Assembly: GCA_016933255.1 (NCBI GenBank)
Contig: JAFGBF010000014.1
Location: 1-64,000 of the forward strand
Origin: Candidatus Krumholzibacteriota bacterium
GTDB taxonomy: Bacteria > Krumholzibacteriota > Krumholzibacteriia > Krumholzibacteriales > Krumholzibacteriaceae
Reading direction: 5' to 3'
Length of the DNA: 64,000 nt
In this document: positions 27,180-35,448 of the stretch, in pieces
How positions within the stretch are numbered: position 1 is the stretch's first letter
Layout of the letters: each line of letters opens with the position of its first letter
Program-made: the position numbers and the translations under genes
The notes under the pieces: model-generated
What the model was told of the DNA's origin: nothing
Database searches by the model: none
The model's input: only the letters and a program-made list of their open reading frames with translations

Positions 27180-27847
27180 TCCCTGTCAGTTTCAATTACA
27201 ATTTCACTGTCTTCTTCTTCGATGTCTTCTTCCGGGTTCTCATCCATATCGATCGGTTTTGGAATAAGATCGATATTCTCAAGGCTTTTTTCAAGTTCTT
27301 CAACACTGGGCAGATCCCGATAATCCTTGAGTCCCAGATATTCGAGAAACCTGTTGGTAGTCGAGTAAAGGTAAGGCTTTCCTATCCCCTCGCCCCTGCC
27401 GGTAATAGCTATCAGTTCCCTCTCGACGAGGGTCGATAATACTCCGTCACAATTAACCCCCCTGATTGCTTCGATATCCAGCCTGTTTATCGGCTGTTTA
27501 TAGGCTACGATGGCGAGTGTTTCCATCGCTGCCTGAGAAAGCCTGGCTTTTCTTCTGCTTTTAAAAAGAGATGAGACCAGTCTAGAGAATTCGGAAAGGG
27601 TGGTTATCTGGTATCCTCCGGCTATCTCGACGATCCCGTAACTTCTGTCATGAAGCCTGTAAAAATCCTCAAGGGCGCTGATAACCGTTTTCACTTTTTT
27701 TACAGAATTGGTCCCTGTCAAGGCTGAGAGTCTTCCGGCAGAGAGAGGTTCATCCGAAGCAAAAAGAAGCGCTTCTATTTCACTCTCCAATACTCTGGGA
27801 TCATCTTCATCTTCAAGCTGAGACGCCATCTGCTTTTCTTTCATCAT
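27176..27847 (-). CDS. scpB: Segregation and condensation protein B
   Basis: Kite subunit of the SMC-ScpAB chromosome condensation complex. Two winged-helix domains are seen, with LESEIEALLFASDEPLSAGRL at the N-terminus and ETLAIVAYKQPINRLDIEAIRG in the middle, then GRGEGIGKPYLYSTTNRFLEYLGL. The last 40 residues are an acidic tail. It overlaps scpA by 35 bases. Two adjacent ATGs (27847 and 27844) are possible starts. Confidence 0.96.
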   Translation of the reverse strand: MMKEKQMASQLEDEDDPRVLESEIEALLFASDEPLSAGRLSALTGTNSVKKVKTVISALEDFYRLHDRSYGIVEIAGGYQITTLSEFSRLVSSLFKSRRKARLSQAAMETLAIVAYKQPINRLDIEAIRGVNCDGVLSTLVERELIAITGRGEGIGKPYLYSTTNRFLEYLGLKDYRDLPSVEELEKSLENIDLIPKPIDMDENPEEDIEEEDSEIVIETDRE

Positions 27848-28571
27848 CTGCTGACTCTGTTCTTTCTTGCCTGTAAAGCCACAAGTCGTTTCCCATGGAC
27901 ATCTGCCTCACCGCCAGAAAACCGGATTTTACCAGCTCCAGGACCGCCAGGAAGGTGACTATGACTTCGAGTTTGTCAAATACGCCCTTAAAGAGTTCCG
28001 AAAAGAGTATTTCCGAACGATCTTCTATGCTGTCTCTAATCGATTCTATCTTTTCTTCTATTGTGAATGATTCCTTGTCGATCCGGTAACTGATCTGGTT
28101 CTTCAGCTGGTCCATGACTTTTTTGAATGCGTCGACAAGATCAAACACCGACACTTCCATCTTCCTGTCTTCGGGATCATCTTCCGCGGGCGGCCGCTTC
28201 GCAGAAGGCCTTGTGAATATATTCCGCCTGTCGGTCTCCTTTTTTGCAAGACGGATAGCAGCCTCCTTATACTTCCTGTATTCTATGAGATTTGTCACAA
28301 GTTCTTCGCGGGGATCTTCATCTTCCTCGTCCGCATCATCTCTTCTAGGGAGCAGCATCTGCGCTTTTATCCTCATCAGGGTAGCGGCCATGACGAAGAA
28401 CTCTCCCGCTATTTCAAGCTGAAGTTTCTCCATCACCTCTATGTACGAAAGGTATTCCTTGATGATGTGCGAAATAGGGATATCATAAATGTTGATTTTA
28501 TCCCTGCGAATAAGATGCAGCAGGAGATCAAGCGGACCCTCAAACTGCGTCAAGCGGATCTGGTATACCAT
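27813..28571 (-). CDS. scpA: Segregation and condensation protein A
   Basis: Kleisin subunit that bridges SMC heads. The N-terminus FEGPLDLLLHLIRRDKINIYDIPI is the family signature, and EFFVMAATLMRIKAQMLLPR follows. The C-terminal winged helix includes FLAVLELVKSGFLAVRQ. An acidic linker (about 78-90) divides the domains. First gene of the scpA-scpB-rluB-hisC-cmk/plsC-ispH run, behind a promoter with a perfect -35. Confidence 0.96.
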   Translation of the reverse strand: MVYQIRLTQFEGPLDLLLHLIRRDKINIYDIPISHIIKEYLSYIEVMEKLQLEIAGEFFVMAATLMRIKAQMLLPRRDDADEEDEDPREELVTNLIEYRKYKEAAIRLAKKETDRRNIFTRPSAKRPPAEDDPEDRKMEVSVFDLVDAFKKVMDQLKNQISYRIDKESFTIEEKIESIRDSIEDRSEILFSELFKGVFDKLEVIVTFLAVLELVKSGFLAVRQMSMGNDLWLYRQERTESADDERKADGVSA

Positions 28572-28643
28572 TCCCTGTCCCGTTCCTGTTATATTCCAAC
28601 TCCTGCCGCCATTTCATCGTGCACCCGGACCAAAAGCCAAGTA

Positions 28644-28672
28644 ATGCTAAGTGAATGCGCCATATCTGTCAA
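28644..28672 (-). promoter_or_regulatory. Promoter of the scpA operon
   Basis: On the minus strand a perfect TTGACA (28667-28672) and TAGCAT (28644-28649, 4 of 6) are separated by 17 bp in the xerD-scpA gap. Predicted start near 28637 gives a leader of about 65 bases. A second -10-like TATAAT lies just upstream. Confidence 0.65.
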
Positions 28673-28722
28673 CCGATTATATTCTAACAGGATCACCTGG
28701 AAAAGTACTGATCATCCAACTC

Positions 28723-29643
28723 CTATCCTCTCGGGTGAAACGTCTTGTGGACCTCGAGAAGGTAGGCCATATCAAGCCTTGTATAGATCTGAGTCGTGGA
28801 AATACTCGAATGTCCAAGAAGTTCCTGTACCGCGCGCAGGTCCGCCCCGCCTTCGACCAGGTGCGTAGCAAAGGAGTGGCGAAGAGTGTGGGGGGTCACT
28901 CCTGAAGGAAGACCGGCCATAGCTGCATATTTCTTGATGATTTTCCAGAAGCTGATCCTCGAGATCCCTTTCCCCCTGTAATTTAAAAACAGATATTCGG
29001 ATTTTCCTCCTTTTAAAAGAAGACCCCTGCTTTTCTCTAGATATTGTCTGACTGCTGCGGAGGCCTTCTCTCCATACGGGACCAGACGTTCCTTCCCTCC
29101 CTTACCGCGAATTCTTACTATCCTGAGTTTCCCGTCGAGAGATTCTGTCCTGAGACCGCATACTTCAGAAGCCCGCAATCCCGCAGAATATGCGATTTCC
29201 ATCAACGCAGCGTCCCTGAGACCAAGAGCACTTTCGTCCGGAGCAGAAAGCAGCTCTTCGATCTCGTTTTGAGAAAGCACAAACGGAATCTTTCTGATCA
29301 ATTTTGGAGCAGAAAGCCTCTCTATCTCGAGTTCCCTGACAATCCCCTCTGTATACATAAACCTGTGAAATCCCTTGACCGCGCTCAGGCTTCTGGCTCT
29401 CGACGACGGAGAAAGACCCGACATCCCTTCTGCTGCAAATGCCAGGGTAGAATCAAGGGTTATCCCGGAGGGGGAACTAATGCCGCGACGCTTCAAATAC
29501 TTAATGTAATCTATCAAATCAATTTTATAAGCACTTATGGTATTTATAGATAAACCCTTTTCGATTGCCAGGTGGTCCAGATAAAGGCCGGCCAGGAGAT
29601 CAAGATGAGAATCATTATTTTTTTTCGTTCTGGAAGTATTCAT
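28723..29643 (-). CDS. xerD: Tyrosine recombinase XerD-like
   Basis: Site-specific recombinase (306 residues) that resolves chromosome dimers at dif. A SAM-like N-terminal core-binding domain (about 14-100) precedes the catalytic domain with R157, H252, R255, H278 and nucleophile Y287 (TPHTLRHSFATHL, LLGHSSISTTQIYT). It overlaps uvrC by 29 bases and has no neighbouring phage or integron genes, so it is a housekeeping Xer protein. A second Xer paralogue at 43144 is its likely partner. Which one is C and which D is a guess from gene context. Confidence 0.9.
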   Translation of the reverse strand: MNTSRTKKNNDSHLDLLAGLYLDHLAIEKGLSINTISAYKIDLIDYIKYLKRRGISSPSGITLDSTLAFAAEGMSGLSPSSRARSLSAVKGFHRFMYTEGIVRELEIERLSAPKLIRKIPFVLSQNEIEELLSAPDESALGLRDAALMEIAYSAGLRASEVCGLRTESLDGKLRIVRIRGKGGKERLVPYGEKASAAVRQYLEKSRGLLLKGGKSEYLFLNYRGKGISRISFWKIIKKYAAMAGLPSGVTPHTLRHSFATHLVEGGADLRAVQELLGHSSISTTQIYTRLDMAYLLEVHKTFHPRG

Positions 29644-31438
29644 ATATCTTTTCCGCGAATCCCTTCCCTATTCCGGGGACACTCTCTAACTCCTTAATCG
29701 AGGCCTTTCTGATCGAAGAGACGCTTCCGAATTCCATAAGGAGCCTTAGTTTCCGTTTTTCACCGATACCCTCGATATCATCCAGGGCCGAGTGCATTAT
29801 CCGCTTTCTTCTGAGCTTCCTGTGGTACTCTATCGCAAAACGATGAGCTTCGTCACGGGTCCTTTGAATTAATTTCAGGACGGCGCTTTTGCGTGGCAGG
29901 ACGATCTTTTCACTGACGCCGGCTATGAATATCTCTTCGTTTCTCTTGGCAAGTCCTATCAGGTCGATGCCGGTAATGCCGGTTTCTTTCATTGCTGTCA
30001 GAGCGGCCGTGAGCTGACCTTTGCCCCCGTCAACTATGATCAGATCAGGTTTTCTGCTTTGCCCGGTGTTTAATGTTTCCAGCCTCCTGCTTAACATCTC
30101 CTTCATCATTGAAAAATCATCAGATCCCTCTACATTTCTGATCCGGAAGTGTCTGTATCCCGATTTTGCCGGTTTGCCGTTCTCAAACGTCACCATCGAC
30201 CCTACAGCATCGGAACCTTGTATGTTGGAGATATCAAAGGTCTCTATTCTGAACGGAGTAGTCTTCAACCCGAGAGTCTTTTTGGCCTCCACGAGCAGTT
30301 CAACGACAGAGGTCTTTCTGCTGCTCGAGGCAACCAGCTTCATCGCAGCATTTTTAGCCGCCAATCTTATAAGATTCACCCTGTATCCGCGCATAGGGAT
30401 CCTGATCGAGGTTCTTCTTCCTGCCTTTAATGTCAGCCATTTTTCAAGGATTTTTTTATCGGCCGGCTCGCTCTGCATATAAATATTGACTGGTATATCA
30501 GTGGCGGAATTATAGTAAAGGCTTGAAAACGATGCTATTAAGTTTTCTGATGAAATATTGCCTGTGTCAGATATGATAAAACTTTCAAGCCCCAGCATCT
30601 TGCCTTCTCTTACGCGCATAACGACGCCGCACGATTCCTCACCCTCATCTGCGATCGCGATATAATCCTCATCGACAAGGCTCACTTCTACCGCGTTCTG
30701 CCTTTTACTTACCCTGTCGATCGCGATTAATTGATCCCTGGCCAATGATGCTTCCTCGTACTGTTTTTCCTTCGAAAGATCAAGCATCCTCTGCTCAAGG
30801 AGCTTTTTAAGGGTGATATTCTTGCCTTTCAGGAAAAGGCTGATCTGGTCGACGATCTCAAGATATTCTTTCTGACCGATCTTCCCCGTACAGGGGCCAG
30901 GACATCTTCCTATCTGATAGTTCAGGCACTCACGGTTACGGTTTTTCCTGAATCTGCTGCCGGTACAGTCACGAAGCGGAAAGATAGACTGGATCAGTTT
31001 AAGAGTCTTTCTGACAGCCGTAAGGTCCGTATATGGCCCAAAATATTCAGATCCGTCATTTTGGACAGTCCTGGTAAGTACAAGCCTTGGATATTTCTCG
31101 TTCCTGGTCAATTTCAGGAAAGGGTATTTTTTGTCATCTTTGAGTCTTACGTTATACTTCGGCTTGTACTCTTTTATAAGATTGCATTCCAGAACGAGAG
31201 CTTCGATCTCATTGTCTGTAGCCATATATTCAATGGAATCGACCGAATCGACGAGAAAGCCCGTTTTTCGGTCAAGATTCTCTTTTGACTGGAAATAACT
31301 TCTGATCCTGTTTTTCAGTATCTTCGCCTTTCCTACATAGATGACCTTTCCCCTGGAATTCTTCATCATATAGACTCCCGGGGCATCAGGCATCCTGTTC
31401 AGCAGATCTTTGAGTTTTTCTTTATCGATACTTGACAA
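29615..31438 (-). CDS. uvrC: Excinuclease ABC subunit C
   Basis: Makes both incisions in nucleotide excision repair. In order: GIY-YIG nuclease domain (GVYMMKNSRGKVIYVGKA, about 21-38), a cysteine cluster (RECLNYQIGRCPGPC), a UVR motif around 205-240, the RNase H-like second nuclease (ETFDISNIQGSDAVGSMV and LIIVDGGKGQL), and a C-terminal helix-hairpin-helix pair (IEGIGEKRKLRLL, VPGIGKGFAEKIYEYF). Length 607 is normal. The start is TTG with AAGGA seven bases upstream. This start codon lies inside the -35 region of the divergent rpsT promoter. Confidence 0.97.
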   Translation of the reverse strand: MSSIDKEKLKDLLNRMPDAPGVYMMKNSRGKVIYVGKAKILKNRIRSYFQSKENLDRKTGFLVDSVDSIEYMATDNEIEALVLECNLIKEYKPKYNVRLKDDKKYPFLKLTRNEKYPRLVLTRTVQNDGSEYFGPYTDLTAVRKTLKLIQSIFPLRDCTGSRFRKNRNRECLNYQIGRCPGPCTGKIGQKEYLEIVDQISLFLKGKNITLKKLLEQRMLDLSKEKQYEEASLARDQLIAIDRVSKRQNAVEVSLVDEDYIAIADEGEESCGVVMRVREGKMLGLESFIISDTGNISSENLIASFSSLYYNSATDIPVNIYMQSEPADKKILEKWLTLKAGRRTSIRIPMRGYRVNLIRLAAKNAAMKLVASSSRKTSVVELLVEAKKTLGLKTTPFRIETFDISNIQGSDAVGSMVTFENGKPAKSGYRHFRIRNVEGSDDFSMMKEMLSRRLETLNTGQSRKPDLIIVDGGKGQLTAALTAMKETGITGIDLIGLAKRNEEIFIAGVSEKIVLPRKSAVLKLIQRTRDEAHRFAIEYHRKLRRKRIMHSALDDIEGIGEKRKLRLLMEFGSVSSIRKASIKELESVPGIGKGFAEKIYEYFQNEKK

Positions 31439-31460
31439 AAGGCTTTCCTTCGATTATGTT
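31432..31460 (+). promoter_or_regulatory. Promoter of rpsT, overlapping the uvrC start
   Basis: Plus-strand TTGACA (31432-31437, perfect) and TATGTT (31455-31460, 4 of 6) are 17 bp apart. Predicted start near 31467, about 20 bases before rpsT ATG. The -35 hexamer overlaps the divergent uvrC TTG start codon (31436-31438). Confidence 0.65.
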
Positions 31461-31486
31461 ACCGGAACGTTGGAGGTGATAAAAAG

Positions 31487-31738
31487 ATGCCGAATCATAA
31501 GTCTGCATGGAAAAGTCTGCGTCAGGATGCCAAGAGGCGCGAAAGAAACAGGACTCACAGGTCTTTCATGCGCAAGGCTGTTAAAGCTTTCAAAGCAGTT
31601 GAGACTGCCGAGGAAGCCAAGGATAAGTTCCCCGGTATAGTATCGACTATCGACAAGTCGGTCAAAAAAGGGATCATTCATCACAGAACAGCCGCCAGGA
31701 TGAAATCCAGACTATCAAGAAAAACAATCGAATCCTAG
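31487..31738 (+). CDS. rpsT: 30S ribosomal protein S20
   Basis: Primary 16S rRNA-binding protein of the 30S subunit, 83 residues, very basic and helical. The N-terminus MPNHKSAWKSLRQDAKRRERN and the C-terminal KGIIHHRTAARMKSRLSRK are the family ends. GGAGGTGAT lies about nine bases before the ATG. One of only two plus-strand genes here. Its TAG stop overlaps the TAG stop of the convergent proS in a shared CTAG, and its terminator lies inside proS. Confidence 0.97.
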   Translation: MPNHKSAWKSLRQDAKRRERNRTHRSFMRKAVKAFKAVETAEEAKDKFPGIVSTIDKSVKKGIIHHRTAARMKSRLSRKTIES

Positions 31739-33438
31739 CATTCCATATGCTCGAGGATCTTTTCGAATATTTTCCCGACAGGGACTTCTTCAACCTGTCG
31801 GGTTTTTCTATGGAATAATTCGACGACTCCATCGGTGAGTTTTCTGCCTATAGTGATCCTCAAAGGGACCCCTATAAGTTCAGAATCCTTGAACTTCACT
31901 CCCGGACTCAGATCTCTGTCATCGAGAAGTACACTTAGCCCTTTCTCAATAAACTTTTCTCCAAGTTCATTTGCGGTATCCATCACCTCTTTGTTTCCGA
32001 CATTGACCGGAAGAATAATAAGATCAAATGGAGAGATCGATTCCGGCCATATTATTCCATCCTTGTCGTGATGCTGTTCGATGGCCGCGGCAACCATACG
32101 GCTTACTCCGAAGCCGTAGCACCCCATTATAAAATTATGACTCTCGCCATTTTCATCGAGAAAAGAAGCATGCATCGCTTCGGAATACTTGATACCGAGT
32201 TTAAAGATATGGCCGACTTCGATTCCGTTGCTCAGCTTTAATCCGTTTTGGCACTGGGGACAAAGATCTCCCTCTCGAGCCAGGACAAGATCTTCAAAGC
32301 TGTTTATCTCAAAATCCCGGCCGGGAACCACGCCCGTGAGATGGACTTCGGCTCTGTTGGCGCCTACGGTCATTGAGGAATATTTCATTATCAGCTTATC
32401 GGCGTAGATGACAGTTCCTTTTGGGAGGCCGACGGGCCCTGAATATCCTACTGGTCCGCCTGTCAGTTCCTTGATCTCTTCAGGATCGAGAAAGCGGACC
32501 TCCGGATCTCCCAGTATCCTGGTCAGCTTGATATTATTGATTTCCCTGTCTCCCGGCAGAAGAACCGCGATCCTTTTCCCCTCCGTATCGTAAAGTAGTG
32601 TCTTGACGATATCAGTGTCGGGGACTTTAAGGAACCTTGAGACTTCCTCCACTGTCGCTGAGCCGGGTGTCTCAACTTCTCTGAAAGGCCCTTCCTCGCC
32701 CCCTCTCGATTCCGTATCATCCTCCAGTGCGGCGGCTCTTTCCAGATTAGCGGCATAACCGCAATCACAGCTCAATATTCTGTCCTCACCGTTATCGGCC
32801 AGGACCATGAACTCATGGGATTCGTTTCCTCCAATATACCCCGATTCTGCCTCCACCACCCTGTATTCAAGCCCGCAGCGTTCAATGATCCTACGGTATG
32901 CTGTTTCTATTCTTCTGTATGTCTCATCAAGCGATTTTTCATCAACGTGAAAACTGTAGGCATCTTTCATTATAAATTCGCGGGCTCTCATCACTCCGTA
33001 TCTCGGGCGGATCTCATCTCTGAATTTCGTCAGTATCTGATACAAACATTGGGGAAGGTCCCTGTAACTTCTCATCTCGTCCCGTGCTACCATGGTTATT
33101 ACTTCTTCATGCGTGGGACCCAGCGCGAAAGTCCTCTTTCTTCCGTCCGTCAACTTGAAAAGTTCAGGGCCGAAGCTCTTTAATCTTCCGCTTTCCCTGT
33201 ATATCTCCTCGGGGTGAAGGATAGGCATCAACACTTCCTGACATCCCGCTCTGTCCATCTCTTCACGGATGATATTCTCGACTTTTTTCAGGACCTTGAA
33301 ACCGATTGGAAGAAACGTATAGATTCCCGATGTAAGTTTCTTGATCAATCCGGCTCTGAGCATGAGAATATGACTTTGTATCTCAGCATCCCTCGGAGTC
33401 TCCTTCAATGTCGGTATACAGCTTTCAGACCAGCGCAT
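31735..33438 (-). CDS. proS: Prolyl-tRNA synthetase (bacterial type with editing domain)
   Basis: Class II synthetase that charges tRNA-Pro; two of its substrate genes lie in this window. Motif 2 is in the segment TKFRDEIRPRYGVMRAREFIMKD (about 140-160). An editing (INS) domain occupies about 225-390, and motif 3 is GCYGFGVSRMVAAAIEQHHD. The anticodon-binding domain ends the 567-residue chain. I prefer ATG 33438, with AGGAAG eight bases upstream, over GTG 33444. Convergent with rpsT; the two stops share one CTAG. Confidence 0.96.
   Translation of the reverse strand: MRWSESCIPTLKETPRDAEIQSHILMLRAGLIKKLTSGIYTFLPIGFKVLKKVENIIREEMDRAGCQEVLMPILHPEEIYRESGRLKSFGPELFKLTDGRKRTFALGPTHEEVITMVARDEMRSYRDLPQCLYQILTKFRDEIRPRYGVMRAREFIMKDAYSFHVDEKSLDETYRRIETAYRRIIERCGLEYRVVEAESGYIGGNESHEFMVLADNGEDRILSCDCGYAANLERAAALEDDTESRGGEEGPFREVETPGSATVEEVSRFLKVPDTDIVKTLLYDTEGKRIAVLLPGDREINNIKLTRILGDPEVRFLDPEEIKELTGGPVGYSGPVGLPKGTVIYADKLIMKYSSMTVGANRAEVHLTGVVPGRDFEINSFEDLVLAREGDLCPQCQNGLKLSNGIEVGHIFKLGIKYSEAMHASFLDENGESHNFIMGCYGFGVSRMVAAAIEQHHDKDGIIWPESISPFDLIILPVNVGNKEVMDTANELGEKFIEKGLSVLLDDRDLSPGVKFKDSELIGVPLRITIGRKLTDGVVELFHRKTRQVEEVPVGKIFEKILEHMEC
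31774..31807 (+). terminator. Rho-independent terminator of rpsT, inside proS
   Basis: On the plus strand a perfect 9-bp stem CCCGACAGG/CCTGTCGGG (31774-31782 and 31794-31802) with an 11-base loop is followed by five T (31803-31807). It starts 36 bases past the rpsT stop and is wholly within the last codons of proS. On the minus strand the hairpin is followed by A-rich sequence, so it should act only on rpsT. Confidence 0.92.
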
Positions 33439-33587
33439 TTCCACTTCTTCCTTTAATAGGTATCTTTCTCAAAATAAAAGGACTGTATCCACAAGCGATT
33501 CCCGTATATACTAAGTTAAGGCCAGGCAATATGCAAGTTTGAAGTATTTATCTTTTGAAGAATAAATGCAGATGAAACGGAGCGGCG

Positions 33588-35432
33588 ATGTCAAACGGGT
33601 TTCTGGACCTCCTGAGGCAGGGCGTGGTGCTTTTTGATGGCGCCATCGGGACCGAATTATATGCACACGGCGTATTTATCAACAGGTGTTTTGACGAAAT
33701 AAACCTGTCGAATCCTTCCCTGGTCGAATCGATCCATGGAGAATATGTCCAGGCAGGCGCTGATGTCATAGAGACGAACACATTCGGGGCAAATCGCGCC
33801 AAACTGAAGCTGCACGGGCTGGATTCAAAACTTGAGGAAATAAACGTACAGGGGGCGCGGCTCGCAAGAAAAGCATCTTCGAGAAAGGCGTTAGTAGCCG
33901 GTTCCATGGGGCCTCTCGGAATCAAGATCGAACCATGGGGGCCGACTTCAAATGAGGAAGCAGTCGAATTTTTCGCAGAGCAGGCCCGGGCGCTTCTTGA
34001 AGGCGGAGTCGACCTTTTTATACTGGAGACATTTTCAGACCTGAATGAGATCCATCAGGCGGTCAGAGGAATAAAAAAGATCAGCGATCTTCCAGTGATC
34101 GCCCAGATGACGCTTCAGAAGGACGGGCTTGGTCTTTTCGGGACCGAACCTGGAGAATTCGCGCTGCGGCTGACTGAATGGGGAGCAGATGTTGTAGGCG
34201 TCAATTGTTCGGTAGGCCCGAGGATAACTCTCGAAGCTATCGAGAAGATGGCGTCAACTGTCGAGACTTATTTGTCGGCCCAGCCAAACGCTGGTATTCC
34301 ACAAAATGTCGACGGAAGAAATATCTATATGGTATCTCCGGAATACATGGCGGAATACTCGATGCGCTTTGTAAAGGCGGGAGCAAGCGTTGTAGGAGGC
34401 TGCTGCGGCACTACACCTGAACATATCAGGGCTATGAGAAACGCCCTGAGTTCAGTCAAACCCGCGAAACATCATGTTTCCGTGGTTATTTCGGAGGAGA
34501 TCCCCGAATGGGAAGCGAGGTCGATAGCGGCAGAAGAAAAATCATTGCTCGCCTCAAAGTTGGTCAAGGGAGAGTTCGTACGCCTTGTCGAAATGGTGCC
34601 GCCCAGAGGATGTGATCCATCCGAAATAATTGCTTCGGCAAAAGATCTCCAGGATCACGGAATAGACGCTATCAATATCCCGGACAGCCCCCGTGCTTCC
34701 TCCAGGATGAGTCCGATCGCGATGGCCGTTCTTATCGAACAGAGAACAGGTATGGAAACGGTCCTTCACTATTGCTGCAGGGACAGGAACATCCTTGGAA
34801 TGCAGTCTGACATACTTGGCGCGCACGCGTTGGGGCTTCGGAATATGCTTATCATCACGGGAGACCCCGTAAAAGCCGGTGACTATCCGGATGCCACCTC
34901 TGTTTTTGACATCGATTCGATAGGGTTGACAAATGTCATATACGGCCTGAACAGAGGCCGCGACATAGGTGGTCACGATTTTGGAGTTCCCACCTCCTTT
35001 CTGATCGGTGTCGGGGTAAATCCCGGCGCTGCTGATTTCGAACTCGAAATCGACCGGCTTCACTGGAAGGTAGACGCAGGCGCCGAGTTCGCCATTACTC
35101 AGCCGGTATTCGATCTTGAAGTCTTTGAGAGATTCAGGAGCAGGATCAAATCGATAAAGATACCGGTGATTGCCGGGATATGGCCTTTGACTAGTTACAA
35201 GAACGCCGAATTCATGAATAATGAACTCCCTGGAGTCTCAGTTCCGAAAAATATCATGCTCAGGATGAAAAATACACTGACAGGCGAAAGCGCGGCAAAA
35301 GAAGGCGTCGCTATAGCGAATGAGCTGCTTACGCAGCTTTATCCGAGTATTGCGGGTGTCCAGGTCAGCGCGCCGTTCAACAGGCATTCCCTTGCTCTGG
35401 AGGTCGTCAGGGGGATGGATAAGGATTTATGA
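33588..35432 (+). CDS. Bifunctional homocysteine S-methyltransferase / 5,10-methylenetetrahydrofolate reductase
   Basis: Fusion of the YitJ type. Residues 1-290 are a zinc-dependent homocysteine methyltransferase barrel with DGAIGTEL (17-24), GVNC (C207) and GGCCGTTPEH (C272, C273) as metal ligands. Residues about 325-614 are a MetF-type FAD barrel with MVPPRGCDPSE, ITGDPVKAGDYP and AITQPVFD. Together they make the methyl donor and transfer it to homocysteine to give methionine. Full B12-dependent MetH modules are absent. GGAG is five bases before the ATG. It stands alone on the plus strand, divergent from proS and convergent with the peptidase-barrel gene 16 bases away. No riboswitch is visible upstream. 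Confidence 0.92.
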   Translation: MSNGFLDLLRQGVVLFDGAIGTELYAHGVFINRCFDEINLSNPSLVESIHGEYVQAGADVIETNTFGANRAKLKLHGLDSKLEEINVQGARLARKASSRKALVAGSMGPLGIKIEPWGPTSNEEAVEFFAEQARALLEGGVDLFILETFSDLNEIHQAVRGIKKISDLPVIAQMTLQKDGLGLFGTEPGEFALRLTEWGADVVGVNCSVGPRITLEAIEKMASTVETYLSAQPNAGIPQNVDGRNIYMVSPEYMAEYSMRFVKAGASVVGGCCGTTPEHIRAMRNALSSVKPAKHHVSVVISEEIPEWEARSIAAEEKSLLASKLVKGEFVRLVEMVPPRGCDPSEIIASAKDLQDHGIDAINIPDSPRASSRMSPIAMAVLIEQRTGMETVLHYCCRDRNILGMQSDILGAHALGLRNMLIITGDPVKAGDYPDATSVFDIDSIGLTNVIYGLNRGRDIGGHDFGVPTSFLIGVGVNPGAADFELEIDRLHWKVDAGAEFAITQPVFDLEVFERFRSRIKSIKIPVIAGIWPLTSYKNAEFMNNELPGVSVPKNIMLRMKNTLTGESAAKEGVAIANELLTQLYPSIAGVQVSAPFNRHSLALEVVRGMDKDL

Positions 35433-35448
35433 ACGATCACTGGCGCGG

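Noticed and set aside
28723-29643. Tyrosine recombinase as an integrase of a mobile element
   Set aside because: Both recombinases have Xer size and motifs, sit among housekeeping genes, and no attachment repeats, phage or transposase genes are present.
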